Shown here: piece after piece, positions 58,547 to 64,000 of the stretch
Numbering within the stretch: the first letter of the stretch is position 1
Layout of the letters: the number at the start of each line of letters is the position of its first letter
Source of the DNA: Bryum argenteum
Lineage: Eukaryota > Streptophyta > Bryopsida > Bryales > Bryaceae
NCBI GenBank assembly: GCA_037043015.1
Contig: CM073331.1
Span: 1,013,501-1,077,500 of the forward strand
Direction of reading: 5' to 3'
DNA: 64,000 nt
Notes under the pieces: model-generated
The model's database searches: none
Told to the model about the DNA's origin: nothing
What the model saw: only the letters and a program-made list of their open reading frames with translations
Program-made: the position numbers and the translations under genes

Positions 58547-58640
58547 GCGATTGGGTGAGGGAAATGCCGATTGGGTGAGGTAAATGCCAGTTAAATCTGT
58601 GGGATCTGCGATTGGGTGTGGAAAATGCCGGTTATTAGCT

Positions 58641-58937
58641 GGCGCCCTTATTTCAGTGCTAAGAGCGTATCTCCGAGCCCCCATCAGGCAATGGGATTAT
58701 TTCTTCAAAATCACTATAATTTTTCATTTGGATCCCCCGAAGGCTGTTTTCGATATCTTTGAATTCAAATTTGAGGCCTGCTACCCCAAATTACTCTTGG
58801 AAGCATACTCCTTGGCATTTCAAGCCTACACATCAAAAAATTAGTGGGCTCATTACCCATCCCCTTCCTGGTCACCCTCCCTGGTCTTCCTCCCTGGTCT
58901 CTGAAAAATGCTCGTAGCACTGAAATGCGGTGATCCG
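58641..58937. mobile_element. 297-bp Mutator-like miniature element, second copy
   Basis: Reverse-complement relative of 53003-53271. Inverted ends share ATTTCAGTGCTA(A/C)GAGC. Flanks TTATTAGCT and TTTTTAGCA agree at 7 of 9 positions, as an aged 9-bp duplication would. Confidence 0.65.
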
Positions 58938-59130
58938 TTTTTAGCAAGTAGAAGTCAACAAACTTCCCCAAACGCTGTAACTTCCCCAAGCGCTGTCAGA
59001 TATCTCCTTGCCCGCACGTTCGCTATGACGACAGAACGGCGATCTCAGCCGTTAAAGATGTCCGATCTGCGGCTGAGATTGGTTCTTTGAACAGTACTTG
59101 TCTGTCCGGGAATCCCAGTAGAATCTTTAC

Positions 59131-59165
59131 AGACAATTGTCTGTACAACTATGTTGTATATAAAC
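59131..59165 (+). promoter_or_regulatory. Possible promoter or LTR-like core
   Basis: A perfect 16-bp palindrome, ACAGACAATTGTCTGT (59131-59146), is followed by TATATAAAC at 59157. No downstream gene is identified, so it may be a solo LTR piece or a chance match. Confidence 0.25.
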
Positions 59166-59454
59166 AGGCTCGACGTGAAAGTATTACTCAGTCGCGCGAT
59201 CCTCAGTACTCCCGTAGCATCAATTGGTAGCATCAACTTTCAATCTTCGACCCCACTAGTCGTTCATCAGTGCGATTGGTTTTGCTGGAGCTGGGAGGCA
59301 CCTCTCGATTGCGATTGTAGCACAACCTTGACTTGCTCAGCAATCACTTTGCAGTAACCATGGCATGCCAGTTCTCAATTTCCGACACAAGACATGACGA
59401 GGACCTTCATGCGAGTGCAGAGTTTCCCTTCGAGAGGTACGCACAGATTTCTTC

Positions 59455-59534
59455 GTCGTTTTGAGTGCAAGTCGTTTTGATGGCAAGTCGTTTTGAGTGC
59501 AAGTCGTTTTGAGTGCAAGTCGTTTTGATTGCAA
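59455..59534. repeat. 5 x 16-bp minisatellite
   Basis: Units TCGTTTTGAGTGCAAG with one- or two-base variants, in exact 16-bp phase. Confidence 0.92.
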
Positions 59535-59653
59535 GTCTCTGCTTCCAAACAATGCATGCGCTCTGGGATGCACGAGTAGGTAGCTGAGAGCGATGAACTT
59601 GACGATGTGCCTTTTTGACATTGTGTAAGAATCCTTCGTATAGACACTGGAAG

Positions 59654-59710
59654 GTTTTGACACTTTAGCCCCTGGGGCTGAAAGGCGGCCGGGGGCTAAA
59701 GTGCCCCATT
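59654..59710. repeat. GC-rich inverted repeat with ACTTTAGCCCC ends
   Basis: 'cactttagcccctgg' faces 'gggggctaaagtg'. It looks like a very short foldback element distinct from the TTAA family. A related 'gggggctaaactaggggct' follows at 59826. Confidence 0.5.
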
Positions 59711-59839
59711 TTAGACCCCCACAATATGAGATGAATGAATTTTAGCCCGGGCAAGGTGGGAAATTTTGGGGGCATTTTAGACAAGGTTTACAAAGAAATC
59801 TCCGATTTTTGAAACCTTTGTAAGGGGGGCTAAACTAGG

Positions 59840-59991
59840 GGCTAACCTCCCATTAAGTAGCCTCGGCTAATGCTACCATATCTTCTAATGAGAATAGATG
59901 GATCCATGTGCTAAATTTGCGGCTAACCTCCCATTAAGTAGCCCGGCTAATGCTACCAAATCTTCTAGTGAGAATAGATGGATCCATGTGC
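59840..59991. repeat. 81-bp tandem duplication
   Basis: 'ggctaacctcccattaagta' starts at 59840 and 59921, and both copies run to 'gatggatccatgtg'. Confidence 0.9.
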
Positions 59992-61104
59992 GCATTGACA
60001 CCAATGTGTACATCGACTCTTATGTTCACGAGTTTTATTAGTATTGCAATTGATGATGCTTGCTATTTCTTCTTATTTTCTTGATATAGATGGCTTCCAA
60101 ACTATTTGATTTTTATGCTCCGTGTAAATATTCTTATGCTTAGCAATGTGATATATACTCGAGAAGATTAACTTCTTTACAAAAATTACGCTGATTACTT
60201 TAATAATCATAGTAGCTTGTCCTCGTACTTAGATTTTCCTCGTATCTTGAAACTTTGATTATCAAAGTATGAGGAAAATCGTAATTTTCGCCGAGTCGAG
60301 AATTTTTCTTTTATTGTGGGTATTTGTTAATCTTGTACTTTGATTATCATAATAGATTATCGTTGAAAATTTCTCTTTTATTGTGGGTAATTGTTAGTAA
60401 AAAAGTTAATCTTCAAGTATGTATCATTTAGGTATAAGTACAAACTCAAAATCTGGATAGAAAAGAAAATTCTTGTGCTTGTGTAACCTTGCATAAAACC
60501 AATGGGAAGCGTTGGTGCAAATTTCAATTAGGGAATTTGGAATGAAGTTGATAATGTGAGCATTTTTGTATGCATTTGGAAAATGGAAGACTAGATTAAG
60601 TCAAATTACCAATTTTGGATTCTCCTATGGATCTATAGGTTCTTCTAAAATGGTGCTAAAAGTTATACTCCATGACAATTTCGAGCGGTCTTACACAATA
60701 ATGTTAGTAATGGGATCATTGAGACACCAATTGCTCGACTTCAATTGTTAAGTTTTAGAGAAGATAGAAATATTAAAAAATAAAAACTAAAATTTAAACA
60801 TTAAAATATCTATTTCTTTCCATTTTTTTCAGTAATGTTCTAAAAATAGAAATAAAATTCTTGCCACAATTTTAGAAATATTTTTCAAGGAGAGAAGTTT
60901 ATCATTCAAGAATTTTGAAATAATTATCCAGGATCCTGCCTTCTTACAATGATCTTGCACACTCCTGTTTGCGAGGGTTGTCGTATGTGACCATCCTGAT
61001 GAAATCATGAATACTACTGATGCATCTATGCAATATCGTGTTTGAGATGCACAAACAAACTCTAAATTGGTGGAATGCATGGAGTTTTCTCCGGCCATTG
61101 ACGA
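59992..61104. other. Intergenic upstream of the kelch-type gene
   Basis: No convincing exon. A few self-complementary blocks around 'gatgaggaaaatc' at 60225-60290. The promoter and any first exon of the kelch gene would lie here. Confidence 0.45.
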
Positions 61105-62478
61105 ATGATTGTATCTTGCAGAGAATTGCTTTCTTTCCTTGAATCGTGCCGGCGATGGGGAGACGCTTGTTACAAGAAGCTGGAACGCTTTATTATCTTG
61201 GCAGACCTTTCGAAGGCGGAATTGGCATGGAATGTATTTTCAAAGAATACCAATAAGGATATCGAATCGCTGCTGTCTGCACGGCGACCCAATCAAAGCA
61301 AGAGCGAGGACGCAAGTGTTGCGGATCATGGTGGCAGCAAGCGCGACTATGTAGGCTGCCTGGCGCTCCTGGAACAAACTTTGTACTACTGGCCATCCTT
61401 CATTTTTCCGATGTGGATCAAAAATCACATATCTTCATGGATGCGTCAACCGAAGTCAAAGTTAGAGGATAGGGAGAGGGCACCAGATTGCAACACACGT
61501 CATGTAGACAAACCCAGTAGTGCACTAACAGCGGTCAGTTACTCCGTCAAAGGAGACAAGCTCCAAGTCACGGCACGCAATTTAGTTTCAGGACAGTGGG
61601 AAAGCTTCACCATTCCATGCCTTCAGGACCCAGATACAAATTTGTTCAAAGAGTATTCTATATCCGGAGACAAAGGTTTAATGGTGGCGAACGACTCGAA
61701 GACACCAGACAATGCACACCTCGTGGTCTTCAATCCCCAGACGGGCGAACGAAGGGAGCTTCCTCCGCTTCAATACGCAAGGAATCCGGTGGTTCTTCGC
61801 ATCCAGGTGGACGCTTCAACGGGCGATTACAAAGTGATAGCAGCTGGAAGTTCATCGATGTCATCGCCATTCTCACGGAAGGTGGAAGTCTACGACTCTC
61901 GAACTTCGAAGTGGAGCTCAGCGGCAGACATCCCAGGACCGGAGTTCGGGCTGAACGAGCATCAAGCAGGAGTGTGTTTGGGTGGAATACTTTACTTCAT
62001 CGCCTTTTTGGCCAACGATGGCGGCAAGGGGATTGTAGCATTCGACATCGAGAAATGCGAGTGGGTGGACGAGAAGAGCTTCCCAGTGCCGTTCGCAGCG
62101 GAGTCCAACATTCTTCAGCTGGTGGAGTGCGACGAGAAGCTTTTCCTATTCTCGGAGCAAGAGCGTGACAATACGGTAACGCATTGTATTGATGAGATCG
62201 GATTTCCTTCGTGGCTTACGAGCGTAGTGAAAGTGAAGAAAACAGGGGGTCGTGGACTTCTCGTGTACCCTGAGTTCACTTGTGTCCCATTTGGAGCACG
62301 GAAGCTCTGCATCTTCAATGCCCTCAAACGGAGTGGTGAAGTGTACGATGTTGGAACGGGTCAGAAGTGTGACGACGATTTGGAGGCTCCGGAACATGAG
62401 ATTGCTAAGGGTGAAAATTTCTTCACCTTGAACCCGGCGTCGTTCGCTCTCCATCCCAATCTCGCCATCAAACCCTGA
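61105..62478 (+). CDS. Kelch-repeat protein, probably F-box/kelch type
   Basis: An uninterrupted 457-residue frame. Residues about 130-430 form a beta-propeller-like repeat region in the style of plant F-box/kelch proteins: VVFNPQTGERRELPPL, then DYKVIAAGSSS...KVEVYDSRTSKW, then GGILYFIAF...IVAFDIEKCEW, then LQLVECDEKLFLFSEQ. The N-terminus (ELLSFLESCRRWGDACYKKLERF) resembles only the second half of an F-box, and an acceptor-like TCTTGCAG at 61114-61121 suggests that an upstream exon may supply the rest. If the F-box is real the protein would present substrates to an SCF ubiquitin ligase. Whether ATG 61105 or a spliced start is used cannot be settled. It is near-identical to the pseudogene at 56754-57755. 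Confidence 0.75.
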   Translation: MIVSCRELLSFLESCRRWGDACYKKLERFIILADLSKAELAWNVFSKNTNKDIESLLSARRPNQSKSEDASVADHGGSKRDYVGCLALLEQTLYYWPSFIFPMWIKNHISSWMRQPKSKLEDRERAPDCNTRHVDKPSSALTAVSYSVKGDKLQVTARNLVSGQWESFTIPCLQDPDTNLFKEYSISGDKGLMVANDSKTPDNAHLVVFNPQTGERRELPPLQYARNPVVLRIQVDASTGDYKVIAAGSSSMSSPFSRKVEVYDSRTSKWSSAADIPGPEFGLNEHQAGVCLGGILYFIAFLANDGGKGIVAFDIEKCEWVDEKSFPVPFAAESNILQLVECDEKLFLFSEQERDNTVTHCIDEIGFPSWLTSVVKVKKTGGRGLLVYPEFTCVPFGARKLCIFNALKRSGEVYDVGTGQKCDDDLEAPEHEIAKGENFFTLNPASFALHPNLAIKP

Positions 62479-64000
62479 ATTGAATGATGCATTCATTCAG
62501 CTCACCTGAAGGTTTTATATTATAAGCAAGACTCGCATTTTTTACTTGCTAATAAAGTAAATGCATACCTGCATAGCTGGGTATGCCGTGAGAAGTAGCT
62601 GTTGTTTTCTGTCAGTGGAGTTGGAATTTTTGGTACTGTACAGTTGATAAATGTGGTCTCATTTGTGGATAATATAAAAAAACCGTTCAGGCAACTGGTG
62701 TTGTTCAAATCATCTATTCAAAGCCATTGTCGGTGAAAGTGTCGGCAGTGTTCAAAGCCATTGTCGGCGGAAGTGTCGGCAGAGTCTGCTTGGGGGATCA
62801 ATAGTTGCCCATGCTTGAAAATCAAGTTTCTTTCAGACTTTTCATGTTCAGACTTTCATGGTGGCGGCGCCTGATGGAATAAAGGTTAGTCGCCAGGACT
62901 TACGTATGGCGACACGGCAGTCGGAAGAGACTCGGTAGGCGCAATTACTTGCCGTGTCGGAGAGGACTCTCAGTATAATAACGTGTCGGTAATAAAGTTC
63001 ATCCAAATCTCTACACAAATTCTGGGAAGCAGCTCTACTGTGAAATTCCCTGCTTCGATGTCATTTTTGTCGTTAATCTCCACTTGCATCCGTCGTCCGC
63101 TACCGACAAGCCGGTTCTCCCACTGGGACAATCAGACTTAAAACGCAGGCAAGCTGCACCAACCGCGTGCTCTTGTAGTTTGTCTTATTATGATTGTTGC
63201 GTGTTCTTGACCATCAAAACAGGATTTCGGCCATGGATGCCACGGTACAGAGAAGGGTCTGTTCCCACCTGTTGTTCATGTAGTACCAGCGACCTTGATA
63301 CACCACTCCTCATCCATCATAGGTGCTCCTCATGTGCTCCATCCACCTTCTTTCATCCACTCCATCTATGGGTCACCCGGTGAAGTCACATATGATGACC
63401 GCCATGCTACATTCTATCCGACTTCGTTCTCGGGGAGCTTTCAAAGTCTGGATACCATTCAACAAGACTGATCGAAGAGAATTTCTTTGGACAGAATGAA
63501 TCATTGGAACTTGTTTGAAGGATAGAGAAATTCATAAGCAGGGGGCCTTAGTATACTTTTCACTTCAGTGATTGCTCAGATCAGTAATAGAAGAAGCTGG
63601 TGCTTTAGTAGCAGTTGCAGAGACGCAACGCATTTCAGTTGCAGAGCCGCAACACATTGATGGAGTTGATGAGAGTTGCATCTGAGGAAGAACTGATTAT
63701 AGCTGACTATCAATCGATCACCGGAGGCTTGTGGACAAGTTTATGTAAACGGTAAGACCCCCATCGGAGGGACTCCTGACCTGTGAGGGTCGCAACCCGA
63801 GGAGGGTGAGAGGCCGATGAGGAACAGAGGGAGGGCCATGAGCAAGCGGGAGCTGCTCCAACGGTAGGTGTCTCACCCGGCGTAACGCCCCCACGTTTCA
63901 ACATCTGGCTCAAATTCGAATAGCCTCGGAGAAAATTCCTGTGAAAATTTCTTACAGGAAATTTCTTGTAAGCTTTTCTCACATGAAATTTATACGAAGG
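62479..64000. other. 3' flank of the kelch gene and unassigned sequence
   Basis: The first part is 3' UTR shared with the duplicate at 57756. A direct repeat ('ttcaaagccattgtcgg') occurs at about 62718 and 62755. A 90-codon reverse frame at 63710-63982 has no recognisable domain and runs close to the window edge. No gene is supported. Confidence 0.4.

Larger units (their letters stand above)
58326..58977. mobile_element. hAT miniature relative, interrupted by a Mutator-like element
   Basis: Starts CAATGATCGGGAAGAACCG like 53485-53705. After tandem repeats it reaches 'gccggttattagc', is interrupted by 58641-58937, and resumes 'tttttagcaagtagaagtc', ending near CTTCCCCAAACGCTG. No 8-bp duplication was found. 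Confidence 0.55.

Noticed and set aside
63710-63982. 90-codon reverse frame near the window end
   Set aside because: No motif, composition like surrounding non-coding sequence and no homologue recognised.

Overview
The window looks like nuclear DNA of a land plant. Signs of this are GT-AG introns, a 5'-UTR intron, a membrane-anchored leucine-rich-repeat protein, a kelch-type protein, plant-style protein kinases, and a dense mix of PIF/Harbinger, hAT, CACTA, Mutator-like, Ty1/copia and tRNA-SINE sequence. The kinase style and compact genes suggest a non-seed plant such as a bryophyte, but that is only an impression. Nothing looks bacterial, organellar or viral, and there is no CRISPR array or rRNA.

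Layout. 1-21.1 kb is a same-orientation array of one kinase module in four states: a copy with an intact kinase frame (399-1898), a copy lacking its N-lobe (about 3150-3835), a copy with one in-frame stop (8585-10103), and a badly decayed copy (about 19430-21115) split by a SINE. Each of the first three modules also carries a conserved divergent upstream segment. Elements sit inside and between the modules: a foldback and a 404-bp inverted-repeat element (4006-4540), two 80-bp TTAA elements (6311-6390, 6808-6887), a roughly 6-kb PIF/Harbinger insertion (about 10726-16705) with an intact-looking transposase and a broken Myb/SANT partner gene, and two longer TTAA elements (17355-18974). 22.2-22.7 kb is a Ty1/copia RNase H relic.

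23.9-26.7 kb holds the most unusual gene, a two-kinase-domain protein. Its second domain carries seven 16-residue repeats and an exact 150-bp duplication of the catalytic loop, in which the second copy has lost the catalytic Asp. 28-45 kb is almost entirely transposable elements: a CACTA miniature, a 4.3-kb hAT element with an 8-bp target duplication, a truncated CACTA end, more TTAA elements and tRNA-derived SINEs. 46.2-48.6 kb is a two-coding-exon LRR membrane protein with a proline/alanine-rich stalk placed before the LRRs. 50.8-55.4 kb is again elements (a large foldback, a TTAA element, Mutator-like and hAT miniatures, a SINE). 56.7-62.5 kb carries an open kelch-type gene (61105-62478), a frameshifted near-identical duplicate and a third rearranged fragment. 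The last 1.5 kb has no recognisable gene.

Main themes: repeated birth and decay of kinase and kelch genes; a family of TTAA-bounded inverted-repeat elements with CCCYTAAAC ends, resembling piggyBac-type insertion; and a SINE family whose copies have recoverable target-site duplications. No pathway links the genes. They look like independent receptor-, kinase- and kelch-type accessory genes in repeat-rich chromatin.
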